From contig NZ_JBHSWJ010000002.1 in assembly GCF_042661605.1 (NCBI RefSeq), positions 1,798,001 to 1,862,000 on the forward strand: a stretch of 64,000 nucleotides of DNA. Reading direction: 5' to 3'. Numbering within the stretch: the first letter of the stretch is position 1; the number at the start of each line of letters is the position of its first letter. Below the pieces are notes generated by a model that saw only the letters and a program-made list of their open reading frames with translations, did not search any database and had not been told where the DNA came from. Positions 13,101 to 24,303 of the stretch are shown one piece after another. The translations under genes and the position numbers were made by a program. The DNA comes from Branchiibius cervicis (GTDB lineage Bacteria; Actinomycetota; Actinomycetes; Actinomycetales; Dermatophilaceae).

Positions 13101-14029
13101 CCCTGCTCCAGAAGAAACTCCAGCAGCGCCTTCTGGGCGTGCAACCGGTTCTCGGCCTCGTCCCACACGACCGACTGCGGCCCGTCGATGACCGATGCCT
13201 CGATCTCGAAGCCCCGGTAGGCGGGCAGGCAATGCATCGCGATGGCGTCGGGCGCGGCGTACGTCATGAGCTCGGCGGTGAGCGCGTACGGCGTGAACGG
13301 GGACTCGCTGCCCTTGCGTTCCCCGGCCTCCGACTCCATGCCCATCGAGACCCACGTGTCGGTGATCACCACGTCGGCATCGGTGACAGCCTCGGTGGCG
13401 TCGGTTCCGATCACGACGGAACCACCGGTGGATTCCGCCAATCCCTCTGCGCGAGAGACGATCTGGGCTTCAGGTTGATGACTGGCCGGGCCAGCGAGCC
13501 GCACGTGCAGCCCCGCGAGGGAGCCACCCAGCAGATAGGAGTTGGCCATGTTGTTGGCGCAGTCACCGACGTAGGCCATGGTCAGCCCGGCCAAGGCACC
13601 CTTGTGCTCGGTGATCGTCAACAGGTCGGCCAGGATCTGGCAGGGGTGGAAGTCGTCGGTGAGAGCGTTGACGACCGGTACGTCGACGAACTGCACCATC
13701 TGTTCCAGCCGCTCCTGGGCGTAGGTGCGCCACACGATGGCTGACACCTGACGACCGATGACGCGGGCCACATCGGGGATCGACTCGCGGGTGCCGATCT
13801 GCGCGAGATTGCCGTCGACGATCATCGGGTAACCGCCCAGTTCGACGACACCGGTGCTGAACGACAGTTGGGTACGCAGCGTCGGCTTGTCGAAGATGAG
13901 CGCCACCGAACGCGGACCCTGCAGCACGCGACTGGCAAAGCGGTCCTTCTTCAGTTCGGCCGCACGAGCGAGGATCTGGGCCTGCTCGGTTGCCGTCAGG
14001 TCGTCATCACGCAGGAAATGCCGCGTCAT
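13097..14029 (-). CDS. argF: Ornithine carbamoyltransferase
   Basis: The enzyme makes citrulline from ornithine and carbamoyl phosphate. The protein has 310 residues. The HPCQ carbamoyl-phosphate motif (DDFHPCQILADL), the ornithine-binding VITDTWVSMG and HCLPAYRG signatures and the closing WDEAENRLHAQKA are present. The carbamoyl-phosphate loop reads FDKPTLRTQLSF instead of the usual STRTR, a variant I recall from other Micrococcales sequences, so activity is expected. ATG 14029 shares one base with the argD stop (TGATG), and GGAGGTG precedes it. Confidence 0.95.
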   Translation of the reverse strand: MTRHFLRDDDLTATEQAQILARAAELKKDRFASRVLQGPRSVALIFDKPTLRTQLSFSTGVVELGGYPMIVDGNLAQIGTRESIPDVARVIGRQVSAIVWRTYAQERLEQMVQFVDVPVVNALTDDFHPCQILADLLTITEHKGALAGLTMAYVGDCANNMANSYLLGGSLAGLHVRLAGPASHQPEAQIVSRAEGLAESTGGSVVIGTDATEAVTDADVVITDTWVSMGMESEAGERKGSESPFTPYALTAELMTYAAPDAIAMHCLPAYRGFEIEASVIDGPQSVVWDEAENRLHAQKALLEFLLEQG

Positions 14030-15218
14030 CACGACACCTCCAGCAGACCCGGCAACGCGGTGACGAACTCATCGATCTCACTGCCGGCGATGATCAGCGG
14101 CGGCGCCAGACGCAGGGCGTCGGGAGCCACCGGGTTGATGATGATCCCACGGTCACGGGCTCGCTCGGCGATCTGTGCGGACACCGGCCGGGCCAACGTG
14201 ATCGCGCGCAGCAGCCCAGCTCCGCGGACCCCCGTGACCAGCGGATGATCCATCGCCGTGACACGGGCAGCGAGGTACTCCCCATGCGCTGCGCGTTACC
14301 GACCAGGTCCTGCTCCTCGATGGTTTCCAGCACGGCCAGCCCGGCGGCGGCGGCCAGCGGATTGCCACCGAACGTCGAACCGTGCTGCCCGACGGTGAGC
14401 AGGTCCGACACCGCGCCGCCGAAGGTGACCAGGGCCCCGATCGGGACGCCCCCGCCGAGCCCTTTGGCCAGGGTGATGGCGTCCGGCCGAATGCCCTCGT
14501 GCTCGTAACCGAACCAGCGACCGGTCCGGCCGATACCGCTCTGTATCTCGTCCACGATCAGCAACGCGCCTGCGGCGGCGGTGATTTCGCGAGCAGCCCG
14601 CAGATACCCGGTATCGGGAGCGATGACTCCGGCTTCACCCTGGATGGGCTCGAGGACGACGGCACCCGTCTGCTCGGTAACCGCCGCCCGCAGCGCATCG
14701 ACGTCCCCGTAGGGCACATGGGAGACACCGGGGATCAACGGTTCGAAGGGTTCCCGGTAGTCCGCCTTGTAGGTCAGGGCCAACGCACCGGTCGTGCGCC
14801 CGTGGAAAGCGCCTTCGGCAGCGACGATCCCCGGGCGACCGGTGCGACGGGACAGCTTGATAGCCGCCTCGATGGCCTCGGTGCCGGAGTTGGCGAAGAA
14901 GACCTTTGACCCGTCGGGTGCCTGGGTCAGGTCCAGCAGGCGTTCGGCCAGGGCGATCTGTCCCGGCGAGGTGAACAGGTTGGACACGTGCAGCGCCTCG
15001 CCGGCCTGCTTCGAGATGGCGCTGACCAACGCGGGGTGGCCGTGGCCGAGGGAGCTGACGGCCAGACCTCCGACCAGATCCAGGTACTTGTTGCCCTCGA
15101 CATCCCAGACGTAGCAGCCGGATCCGTGGCTGAGCACCAGCGGCGGTCGACCGAAGACGCCCAGCAGGCTGGCCTGATAGCGATCCAGCAGACCGTTGTT
15201 GGTCAGGGGGTCAGTCAT
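14029..15218 (-). CDS. argD: Acetylornithine aminotransferase (one-base frameshift)
   Basis: This PLP enzyme converts N-acetylglutamate semialdehyde to N-acetylornithine. The class III aminotransferase features are visible: VFFANSGTEAIEAAIKLSRR, AFHGRTTGALALT, LIVDEIQSGIGRTG with the PLP Asp, and AITLAKGLGGGVPIGA with the catalytic Lys. The reading frame breaks at a four-C run (14280-14283); adding one base continues as EYLAARVTAMDHPLVTGVRG to the normal end at 14029, giving about 396 residues. ATG 15218 has a GAGGAGGG site and overlaps argB by eight bases. The shift is probably a sequence error. Confidence 0.9.
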
Positions 15219-16124
15219 CGGATCCCTCCTCGGGGAGCACCATGGTGCCGATACCGGCATCGGTGAAGACTTCGAGCAACAAGGAATGCGGCGCCCGGCC
15301 GTCGATCACGTGCGCCTGGGGCACACCGCCGCGTATCGCCCGCACGCATGCTTCCAACTTGGGCACCATCCCTGAATCCACCCGTTGCAGAAGCTGTTCC
15401 GCACGATCGACCGGCAGCGACGACAGCAGCGAGTCGCGGTCGGGCCAGTTGTCGTAGACGCCTTCCACATCGGTGAGGACGACGAGTTTGTGGGCGCCGA
15501 GCGCCACCGCAAGTGCGCTGGCCGCAGTGTCGGCGTTGACGTTGAGCACGTCGCCTTCGTGATCGAGGTCGGGTGCGATCGAGGACACCACCGGAATCCG
15601 TCCGGCCCGCAACAGATCTCGCACCGCGGCCGGGTTGACCGTGACGACGTCGCCGACCAGACCGATGTCGACGGTTTCGCCATCGACGATCGCTCCACGA
15701 CGGCGGGCACCGAACAGCGAGCCGTCCTCGCCGGACAGGCCCACGGCCAGGGCACCGTGCGCGTTGATCAGGTTGATCAGTTCGCGCGAGACCTGCCCGG
15801 TCAGCACCATTCGGACGATGTCCATCGTCTCCGGCGTCGTGACCCGTAGGCCGCCTTTGAACTCCGAGACCAGGCCGACCCGGTCGAGCATCGCCTGGAT
15901 CTGCGGTCCGCCGCCGTGCACGACGACAACCCGCAGGCCGGCGTACCGCATGAAGGCGACGTCCTGGGCGAACGCTGCTTTGAGGGCGGCGTCGGTCATG
16001 GCGTTGCCGCCGTACTTCACCACGACAAGGGCGTCCTTGAACCGCTGCAACCAGGGCAGCGCCTCGACCAGGGTCGCCGCCTTGCCGGCGGCGACGCTCA
16101 GGTCGGTGGGTGGGCGCTGGGCGA

Positions 16125-16128
<4 letters not shown>
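15211..16128 (-). CDS. argB: Acetylglutamate kinase
   Basis: The enzyme phosphorylates N-acetylglutamate, usually the arginine-inhibited control step. It has 305 residues. Amino-acid-kinase motifs are VVKYGGNAM near residue 37 (ATP-binding Lys), VVVVHGGGPQI, and LNVNADTAASALAVALGA, followed by VVLTDVEGVYD. An N-terminal helix before the first strand (LSVAAGKAATLVEALPWLQR) is of the type found in arginine-sensitive hexameric kinases. ATG 16128 overlaps the argJ stop as ATGA. Confidence 0.96.
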
Positions 16129-17272
<1,144 letters not shown>

Positions 17273-17276
<4 letters not shown>

Positions 17277-18319
17277 GGCGCGACCCCTGTCATCGGAAGG
17301 CCAAGGGTCTCCTCGAGTCCCAGGGCCAGGTTCATGCTCTGGACGGCACCACCCGCCGTACCTTTGGTCAGGTTGTCGATGGCACTCACGACGATCAGTC
17401 GGCCGATCCGCTCATCCACCGCGATCTGCAGCTGCACGTTGTTCGATCCGAGCACGGCGCCGGTCGAGGGCCACCGGCCGTCGGGGAGCAGTTGCACGAA
17501 CGGCTCGTCGCCGTAGGCCTTCTCGTACACCCCACGCACGTCGGTCGGGGATACGCCATCGGTCAACGGGGCGGAGCAGGTCGCGAGGATGCCCCGCGGC
17601 ATCGGCGCCAGCGTCGGCGTGAAGGAGACCGTGACCGGGGCGCCAGCCGCGAGCGAGAGGTTCTGCTCGATTTCCGGCGTGTGCCGGTGGACGCCGCCCA
17701 CGCCGTACGGGCTCATCGAGCCCATCACCTCGGCGCCGAGCAGATGCGGTTTGAGCGACTTGCCGGCACCCGAGGTGCCACTGGCCGCGACGATGACCAC
17801 GTCACGCGCGGCCACGACACCGGCCGCGAAGGCGGGAGCCAGGGCTAGCGACGTCCCCGTCGGGTAGCACCCGGGGACGGCAATGCGACGGGCACCGCGC
17901 AGGGCGCTGCGCTGTTTGCTGTCGGTGCCGACCGGCAGCTCAGGCAGACCGTAGGGCCAGGACCCGGCGTACGGCGATCCGTAGAACTGCTCCCACGCAT
18001 CGGCATCTGTCAGCCTGAAGTCGGCGCCGGCATCGATGACCACGGTGTCCGGCAACTGCTCTGCTACCTGTGCCGACGTGCCGTGCGGAAGCGCCAGGAA
18101 GACGACGTCGTGCTCGGACAGCACCTGCGGCGTCGTCTCCTGCACCACGACGTCCGCGAGCGGGGTCAGATGCGGCTGGAGGTCGCCAAGGCGCGTACCG
18201 GCCGACGATCCCGCGGTCAGGGCACCGATCCGCACCTGCGGATGGGCCAGGAGGAGACGCAGGATCTCGCCGCCGGCGTATCCGCTGGCGCCTGCTACGG
18301 CAACTGAGAACACCTGCAT
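17273..18319 (-). CDS. argC: N-acetyl-gamma-glutamyl-phosphate reductase
   Basis: The enzyme reduces acetylglutamyl phosphate with NADPH. The nucleotide-binding motif AGASGYAGGEILRLL is at the N-terminus and the catalytic Cys lies in VPGCYPTGTSLALAPAF. It has 348 residues from ATG 18319. A GTG two codons later (18313) sits seven bases after a TATAGT box and may be the true start of a leaderless message. It is the first gene of the argCJBDFRH unit, just after the end of pheT, and carries a repeat-rich probable operator across its start. Confidence 0.95.
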
Positions 18320-18348
18320 GACTATACACAATCATGCAGTGTCATGCA
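18315..18348 (-). promoter_or_regulatory. Probable argC promoter and ArgR operator
   Basis: On the transcribed strand two direct copies of TGCATGA ten bases apart (18348-18342 and 18338-18332) are followed by an inverted copy TCATGCA (18321-18315). A -10-like TATAGT occupies 18326-18321, within seven bases of GTG 18313. The repeats span the only gap between pheT and argC. ArgR boxes in bacteria are imperfect palindromes near argC; the match to any fixed consensus is loose, so the operator call is inference from place and symmetry. Confidence 0.5.
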
Positions 18349-18349
18349 G

Positions 18350-20870
18350 CTACCGCTGGACGGCTCCGACCCTCTCACCGGCACGGGCGACCGCCGCGTC
18401 ACGGAAGGCGTTGACTTCCTCGGTCTTCAGCGTGCGATCCGGGGCCCGGAAGACCAGCCGGTAGGCCAACGACTTCTTGCCCGGTTCGATCTGCTCGCCC
18501 TCGTAGAGATCGAACAACTCGATCGACTCCAGCAACTCACCGGCCCCGTCACGCAGCGCCGCCTCGACGACGGCAGCGGGAACAGCGGCATCGACCAGCA
18601 GCGCCACATCGGAGTCGGCCATCGGCATCACCGACAGGGCGGTCGCCTGCGGCGTGGCCTCACTGAGCCGGATGAGTTCATCCAGAAGCAACTGACCGCC
18701 GACGACCCGTGGTGGAAGACCCAGTCGCTGGAGCGTCTTCGGATGCAGTTCGCCGACGTGACCCAGGAAGGTGCCGTCGCCGGCCTCGACCCGACCGCTG
18801 CGACCGGGGTGGAACGGTGCGGTCGACTCCTGCGTGACGGTCAGCGGCACCGCCAACGCGTCCCCGATCGCCTGCACGGCCTCGAGAGCGTCCGTCCAGT
18901 CCGCGGGCCTGCCCGGGCCGGTCCAGCCCGCTGGCGTGCGGTTGCCCGTCAGCAGGAAGGCCAGGTGGCGCGGCTGTGGAGGCACCGAACCGCGGATGGC
19001 TGCCAGCACCTCATCCGAGGGGTGCACGCCCACCGGGCTGTAGGGGGCTTGGGTCAGCGGTCCGTCGATGGCGGCCACCAGCCCGACCTCGAAAAGGGCC
19101 AGGTCGGAGAACCCGCGGGATACGTTGCGGCGCAGGACGTCCACCATGGTGGTGAGCAGACTGATCCGGAACAGCGGCTGCTCGTCCGACAGCGGGTTGG
19201 CCAGTGCGACAGTGCGAGCACGGGCCTGCGCAGGATCCCATCCGAACGCCTCGTGGACGTCGTCGCCGACGAACGGCGCGGACCACACCTCGTCGAACCC
19301 GCGGGCCGCGAGCGCGTTCGCGACGAGTCGCCGCACCTGCTGGCCGTGAGTGAGTCCGCGACCGCCGGGCGGGGTGGGCAGGATCGACGGGATCTGCTCG
19401 TAGCCCCGGATCCGTGCCACCTCTTCGGTCAGGTCCGGCCCCGTGGTGAGATCGGGCCGCCACGACGGCGGCGTGACGTGCAGCGTGTCGCCGGAAGCAT
19501 CGACGGTGCAGCCGATCTCGCGCAGTACGTCGATCACGTCGGTGGCGGTGTACGGCACGCCGACGAGTCGGCCGGCGTCCGCGGGGTCGAAATCGATGAC
19601 GGCCTGCGGCATCGGCAGCCGCACGTCGGTGACACCGTCGTCTACTCGTCCACCGCCATGCTCGACCAGCAGCTCGACCGCGAATTGTGCTGCAGCGGCG
19701 GCGATCTCGGGGTCAACGCCACGCTCGAACCGCTTGGCCGCCTCGGAGGGCAGCTTGTGCCGGCGCGCTGATCGGGCCACGGAGGTCTGATCGAAACGAG
19801 CCGCTTCGATCAGAATGTCCGTGGTCGTGTCCGTGACCTCGGTCGCTTCGCCGCCCATGGTGCCGGCGATCGCAATCGCGCGCCGGTCGTCGGCGATGAC
19901 CAGGTCTTCGTCGAACAACGTCCGCTCGACCCCGTCGAGCGTCTTCAAGGTCTCCCCGGCGCGGCGCGCCGCACGGTGATCCCACCGTCGAGCGCCGTCA
20001 GGTCGAAGGCGTGCAGCGGCTGGCCCAGAGCCAGCATCACGTAGTTGGTGACGTCGACCGGCAGCGAGATCGGTCGCATCCCGGCTTCGGTGAGCCGGGT
20101 GGCCAACCAGGCCGGGGACGGCGCGGAGGGTCGACACCGCGGACGATCCGCGCAACGTACCGGCTGCAGCCGACCCGGTCGCGGATGGGAGCCTCATCGG
20201 CCAGCCGGACGGGGAATCCGCGGTCGTTGGCGGACGCGGCGCGCTGCGCGAGAGCGGTCACCGGATCGGTGAACGCTGCCCCCGTCGCGTGGGAGTATTC
20301 GCGGGCCACTCCTCGCAGGCTGAAACAGTAACCGCGGTCCGGCGTGACGTTGATCTCGACGGTTTCACGGTCGAGACCGAGCAGCGCAATCGCGTCCTGA
20401 CCAGGGGTCAGGTCGACGCCGGGCAGGCGCTCAGCCAGCCGGATAATGCCACCGGATCCGTCGTCGGGAAGGCCGAGTTCATCTGCGGCACAGATCATTC
20501 CGGCTGAGACGTGGCCGTAGGTCTTCCGCGCCGCGATCGCGAAACCGCCCGGGAGCACCGCACCCGGCAGGACGACGACGACGAAGTCACCGGGGGCGAA
20601 GTTGTGCGCGCCGCAGACGATGCCCTGGGGTTCACCGGTGCCGTTGGCATCACCGACATCGACCGTGCACCAGTTGATGACCTTGCCGTTCTTCTGCGGT
20701 TCGGGGTCCTGGGTGAGCACCTTGCCGACCACCAGCGGTCCCGTCAGGTCGCCGCCGTGCAGACCTTCTTCCTCCAGGCCCACCTTCACCAGGGCGGCGG
20801 CCACGTCCGTGCCGCGCACGCCCGGCGCCAGATCGACGTACTCTCCCAGCCAATCGAGCGGAATCCGCAT
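18350..20870 (-). CDS. pheT: Phenylalanyl-tRNA synthetase beta subunit (two one-base frameshifts)
   Basis: This is the large subunit of the alpha2beta2 enzyme that charges tRNA-Phe. From ATG 20870: MRIPLDWLGEYVDLAP, then the tRNA-binding EMAP-like domain, B3/B4 editing domain, B5 domain (DFDPADAGRLVGVPYT), the catalytic-like core and the C-terminal anticodon-binding FDX-ACB domain (LVFRAPDRTLKTEEVN). Two single-base losses, at 20127-20130 and 19954-19957, break the frame; the middle part (AWLATRLTEAGMRPISLPVD) is read in the third frame. Restoring both gives 840 residues, the normal size. The start overlaps the pheS stop as TGATG. As the gene is essential, the shifts are probably errors in the sequence. 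Confidence 0.93.
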
Positions 20871-21964
20871 CAGATCTCCAATCCGAACTGCGCGTCGAAG
20901 CGCACGTCTCCCTCGATCATTTCGCGCATGTCGGCAACCCCCGTGCGGAACATCAGCGCACGGTCGACGCCCATTCCGAAGGCGAATCCGCTGAAGCGGT
21001 CGGTGTCGATGCCGCAGGCACGCAGCACGTTCTGGTTGACCATGCCGCAGCCGCCCCACTCGATCCAGCCGGTGCCGCTGCACGCCCGGCAGTCGGGGTC
21101 GGTGCCCCGGCAGACGAAACAGCGCAGATCCATCTCTGCGCTGGGCTCGGTGAAGGGGAAGTACGACGGGCGCAGGCGGGTCGTGATGCCTTCGCCGAAG
21201 AGCTCACTGGCCAGGCGGTCGAGGGTGCCCTTCAGGTTCGCCATCGTGATGCCTTCATCCACAGCCAGGCCCTCGACCTGGTGGAAGGCAGGCATGTGCG
21301 TCGCATCGAGTTCGTCGGTGCGGAAGACTCGGCCGATACACCCGACGTACAACGGTGCGCCCCGCTCCAGCATCGCCCGCGCCTGGACCGGCGAGGTGTG
21401 CGTGCGCAGCACGAGACCGGCCGAGGGCGGGTCGACGTAGAACGTGTCCTGCATCTGCCGGGCGGGGTGGTCGATGTCGAAGTTGAGTGCGTCGAAGTTG
21501 AACCACTCGGCCTCGATCTCCGGGCCTTCGGCGATCTCCCAGCCCATCCCGACCATGATGTCGGCGATCCGGGTGCCCATCAGCTCGATCGGGTGCCGGT
21601 GGCCCATCGGCGCGCGTCGCGGGACCAGAGACATGTCGACGGCCTCGTCGATCAGGATCCGCTGGTCGCGCTCGTCCTCGAGCTCGGCCTGGCGCTCCTT
21701 GAGCGCCTGACCGACCCGGCCACGAGCCTGACCGACCCGCTTGCCCGCTTCGGCCTTCGCGGTCGGGGGCAGCGCGCCGATCTCCCGGTTGGCCAGCGCG
21801 AGCGCCGACTTGTCGCCGGCGTGCTCGGTGCGGACCGCCTTGAGTTCGCCGAGACTACCGGCCGCGGCGATCGCCGTCAGGGCGGCGGACACTGCCTCAT
21901 CGATCGCTGCTGGGTCGAGCGCGGAGACCTCGACCGGGTCGTATGAAGTATTGGGACCGGACAC
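20870..21964 (-). CDS. pheS: Phenylalanyl-tRNA synthetase alpha subunit
   Basis: The catalytic subunit has 364 residues from GTG 21964. Class II motifs are clear: motif 2 GRVFRTDELDATHMPAFHQ and motif 3 GFAFGMGVDRALMFRTG. An N-terminal coiled coil (GQARGRVGQALKERQAELED) binds the tRNA elbow. A Cys cluster (CFVCRGTDPDCRACSG) precedes motif 3. A TAGACT box ends eight bases before GTG 21964, with no ribosome-binding site, which fits a leaderless message; a TTG two codons upstream is the alternative. It forms an operon with pheT. Confidence 0.95.
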   Translation of the reverse strand: MSGPNTSYDPVEVSALDPAAIDEAVSAALTAIAAAGSLGELKAVRTEHAGDKSALALANREIGALPPTAKAEAGKRVGQARGRVGQALKERQAELEDERDQRILIDEAVDMSLVPRRAPMGHRHPIELMGTRIADIMVGMGWEIAEGPEIEAEWFNFDALNFDIDHPARQMQDTFYVDPPSAGLVLRTHTSPVQARAMLERGAPLYVGCIGRVFRTDELDATHMPAFHQVEGLAVDEGITMANLKGTLDRLASELFGEGITTRLRPSYFPFTEPSAEMDLRCFVCRGTDPDCRACSGTGWIEWGGCGMVNQNVLRACGIDTDRFSGFAFGMGVDRALMFRTGVADMREMIEGDVRFDAQFGLEI

Positions 21965-21975
21965 GATCAACCAGT

Positions 21976-22779
21976 CTACGGAACGCGCCCCGTGCCGCGC
22001 CGCTGAGTATCGGCGCTGGCGTACAAGCAGACCGTGGCGGCCATCGCCAGGTTCAGCGACTCGGCGTGACCGTAGATCGGCACCCGGATCACCTCATCGC
22101 ACAATGCGCGGGTTTGCGCCGATAACCCCCAGGCTTCGTTGCCCATCAGCCAGGCGTGCCGGCCGGTCAAGTCGACATCGGGCAGGAGCACCTCGCCCGC
22201 TCCGTCGGCCGCCAGGACCCGCAGGCCGGCCGTCCGGCAGGCCCCGATGATCGTCTCGACGGACTCGCCGATGCTGATCGGCAGGTGCCACAGCGACCCG
22301 ACGGTCGAGCGGACGACCTTGGGGTTGTAGATGTCGACGCTGGCATCGCTGACGATGACTGCGGCGGCGCCGGCAGCGTCCGCTCCGCGGATGACCGTGC
22401 CGGCGTTACCGGGATCGCGGACGTTGGACAGGACCACGACGAACCCTCCGTCGGCGGCGAGAGCCTGCTCCAGGGGTACGTCGACCGGCCGGGCCACCGC
22501 GAGGATGCCCTGCGGATGCGCAGTGTCGACCAGCGCAGCGAACACCTCGGGACTGCACTCGTGCAACGGCATGGTCAGCTCAGCCGAGCGGAACTCTGCG
22601 GTGCGTTCGGGAACGCTGGAATCGACGTACATCTCGATGACGCTGTCGGGTGCGAAAGCGAGCAGTTCACGGACCGCTTGCGGGCCTTCGACCACGAAGC
22701 GACCGGCCCGCTCACGTGCAGAACGCCGGCCCAGCGCCCGGACCGACCGCACCCGCTCAGCGCGGGGATTGGTCAGCAC
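21976..22779 (-). CDS. TrmH/SpoU-family RNA 2'-O-methyltransferase
   Basis: The 267-residue protein has an N-terminal L30e-like substrate-binding part (RSARERAGRFVVEGPQAV) and a C-terminal SPOUT knot domain with its three motifs: VVVLSNVRDPGNAGTVIR, HAWLMGNEAWGLS and VPIYGHAESLNLAMAATV. It methylates a ribose in rRNA or tRNA using S-adenosylmethionine; the exact target is not clear. GTG 22779 is the first in-frame start after the rplT stop. It lies between rplT and pheS, a common position in actinobacteria. Confidence 0.9.
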   Translation of the reverse strand: MLTNPRAERVRSVRALGRRSARERAGRFVVEGPQAVRELLAFAPDSVIEMYVDSSVPERTAEFRSAELTMPLHECSPEVFAALVDTAHPQGILAVARPVDVPLEQALAADGGFVVVLSNVRDPGNAGTVIRGADAAGAAAVIVSDASVDIYNPKVVRSTVGSLWHLPISIGESVETIIGACRTAGLRVLAADGAGEVLLPDVDLTGRHAWLMGNEAWGLSAQTRALCDEVIRVPIYGHAESLNLAMAATVCLYASADTQRRGTGRVP

Positions 22780-22814
22780 GGGGTGGGCCGGCGTTCCGGC
22801 GGGTGATGCAGGGC

Positions 22815-23189
22815 TCAGGCGGCCGGCGCGGTAGCCGGGACGTTGGCCTTGGCGATCTCCACCAGCGCGGCGAACGCGGGGGCGTCGTTGACGGCCAGCT
22901 CGGCCAGCATGCGACGGTCGACCTCGATCTCCGCAGCCTTCAGGCCCTGGATGAACCGGTTGTAGGTGATGCCGTTGGCGCGGGCGCCGGCGTTGATGCG
23001 CTGGATCCACAGACGACGGAAGTCGCCCTTGCGCGCCCGGCGGTCACGGTAGCTGTAACCCATCGAGTGGGTGACCTGCTCCTTGGCCTTGCGGTAGAGC
23101 CGCGAGCGCTGGCCGCGGTAACCGCTGGCCTGCTCCAGGACTGTCCGGCGCTTCTTCTGGGCGTTGACCGCCCGCTTCACGCGTGCCAC
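22815..23189 (-). CDS. rplT: Ribosomal protein bL20
   Basis: The protein has 124 residues, beginning VARVKRAVNAQKKRRTVLEQ, with the conserved QRSRLYRKAKEQVTHSMGYSY and the C-terminal globular part (GLKAAEIEVDRRMLAELAV). It is needed early in 50S assembly and in many bacteria represses its own operon. The start is GTG 23189 with AAGGAG upstream; it is 33 bases after rpmI. Confidence 0.98.
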   Translation of the reverse strand: MARVKRAVNAQKKRRTVLEQASGYRGQRSRLYRKAKEQVTHSMGYSYRDRRARKGDFRRLWIQRINAGARANGITYNRFIQGLKAAEIEVDRRMLAELAVNDAPAFAALVEIAKANVPATAPAA

Positions 23190-23222
23190 GTGAGTACTCC
23201 TTCTAGCTGGTAAAGATCGGGA

Positions 23223-23417
23223 TTACTTGCCGAGCAGACGCTTGACGGCCTTGGTGTCGGACGGTGCGACGACGACGTCGTTGACCAACCGGCGGGCATC
23301 GCTGCTGCTGCGCTCCTGGAACTTGTGCACGTGGCGAGCACGCTGGCGCATGATCTTGCCGGAACCGGTGACCCGGAACCGCTTCTTCGCACCGCTGTGC
23401 GTCTTGTTCTTCGGCAT
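23223..23417 (-). CDS. rpmI: Ribosomal protein bL35
   Basis: The 64-residue basic protein starts MPKNKTHSGAKKRFRVTGSG and ends VKRLLGK, matching bL35 over its full length. ATG 23417 has AAGGAG at nine bases. It lies 88 bases after infC and before rplT, in the standard infC-rpmI-rplT order. Confidence 0.98.
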   Translation of the reverse strand: MPKNKTHSGAKKRFRVTGSGKIMRQRARHVHKFQERSSSDARRLVNDVVVAPSDTKAVKRLLGK

Positions 23418-23505
23418 GGGCCGATCTCCTTCTGGCTCGTGCTAACTCGCAGCCGGTGGGCTGCGGTCTGTGTCTACCGGCCGGGGGCCGGGAGGTCTGT
23501 CCGGC

Positions 23506-24114
23506 TCAGGCCGGTTGGTTCTGCTCGCTCGACGCGGCGTCCTCGCTGGGCGCCGGGTCGTGTTGTTCGCGACGGCGGCGGTTCTCCGCGCGGGCCTCGG
23601 CCTTCTTCTTGGTCGGACCCAGCACCATCACCATGTTGCGCCCGTCCTGCTTGGGCGAACTCTCCACGAAACCCAGGTCGGCGACGTCCTCGGCCAGCTT
23701 CTGCAGCAACCGGAAACCCAGTTCGGGGCGGGACTGCTCACGACCGCGGAACATGATCGTCACCTTGACCTTGTCACCGGCGGAGAGGAACCGCTCGACG
23801 TGACCCTTCTTGGTGCCGTAGTCGTGCGGGTCGATCTTCGGCCGGAGTTTGATCTCCTTGATGACCGTGTTGACCTGGTTCTTGCGGGCTTCCCGTGCCT
23901 TCACCGCGGCTTCGTACTTGAACTTGCCGTAGTCCATGAGTTTGGCAACGGGAGGTTTTGCCATCGGGGCGACCTCGACCAGATCGAGATCTGCTTCCGC
24001 GGCCAGGCGCAGCGCATCCTCCACACGGACGATGCCGACCTGTTCGCCGTTCGGCCCAACCAACCGCACCTCGGGAACCCGGATGCGGTCGTTAATACGA
24101 GGCTCGACGCTGAT
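23506..24114 (-). CDS. infC: Translation initiation factor IF-3, rare ATC start codon
   Basis: IF-3 binds the 30S subunit and checks start codons. The frame begins ISVEPRINDRIRVPEVRLVG in the N-terminal domain, then a linker rich in Lys (KFKYEAAVKAREARKNQVNT), then the C-terminal domain (KIDPHDYGTKKGHVERFL, VTIMFRGREQSRPELG). An AAGGAG lies five bases before an ATC codon at 24114-24112, which is exactly where the family protein begins; the only in-frame ATG further up would add 31 unrelated residues. ATT/ATC starts let IF-3 limit its own translation. A C-terminal Glu/Ala-rich tail of ~35 residues is typical of actinobacteria. The protein has 202 residues. Confidence 0.93.
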   Translation of the reverse strand: MSVEPRINDRIRVPEVRLVGPNGEQVGIVRVEDALRLAAEADLDLVEVAPMAKPPVAKLMDYGKFKYEAAVKAREARKNQVNTVIKEIKLRPKIDPHDYGTKKGHVERFLSAGDKVKVTIMFRGREQSRPELGFRLLQKLAEDVADLGFVESSPKQDGRNMVMVLGPTKKKAEARAENRRRREQHDPAPSEDAASSEQNQPA

Positions 24115-24160
24115 GTCTACTCCTTCGTCGTTCGCGATGTACCGCCTGGAGACGAAGAAA

Positions 24161-24191
24161 GGCTCCTCGTCACCGGAGTGCGCGAGGAGCC
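24161..24191 (-). promoter_or_regulatory. infC leader hairpin, possible attenuator
   Basis: A perfect nine-base-pair stem (GGCTCCTCG with CGAGGAGCC) encloses 13 bases, and on the transcript strand is followed directly by TTTCTTCGTCT. It lies about 45 bases before the infC start. Leader terminators ahead of infC-rpmI-rplT are known in other bacteria, where bL20 or translation status controls read-through; whether that applies here is inference. Confidence 0.55.
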
Positions 24192-24303
24192 CAAAGCATG
24201 CAAACATCAGGTACGCCGAGTGACGAACTGCTGCTCACACCGGACCCGGCGACATGCCTGTCGACTCAGGTGGAAGTTCGGGACTTCTCTTGCACACCGA
24301 TGC

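Noticed and set aside
18344..19771. 475-codon open frame opposite pheT
   Set aside because: Antisense to pheT, which has firm family motifs.
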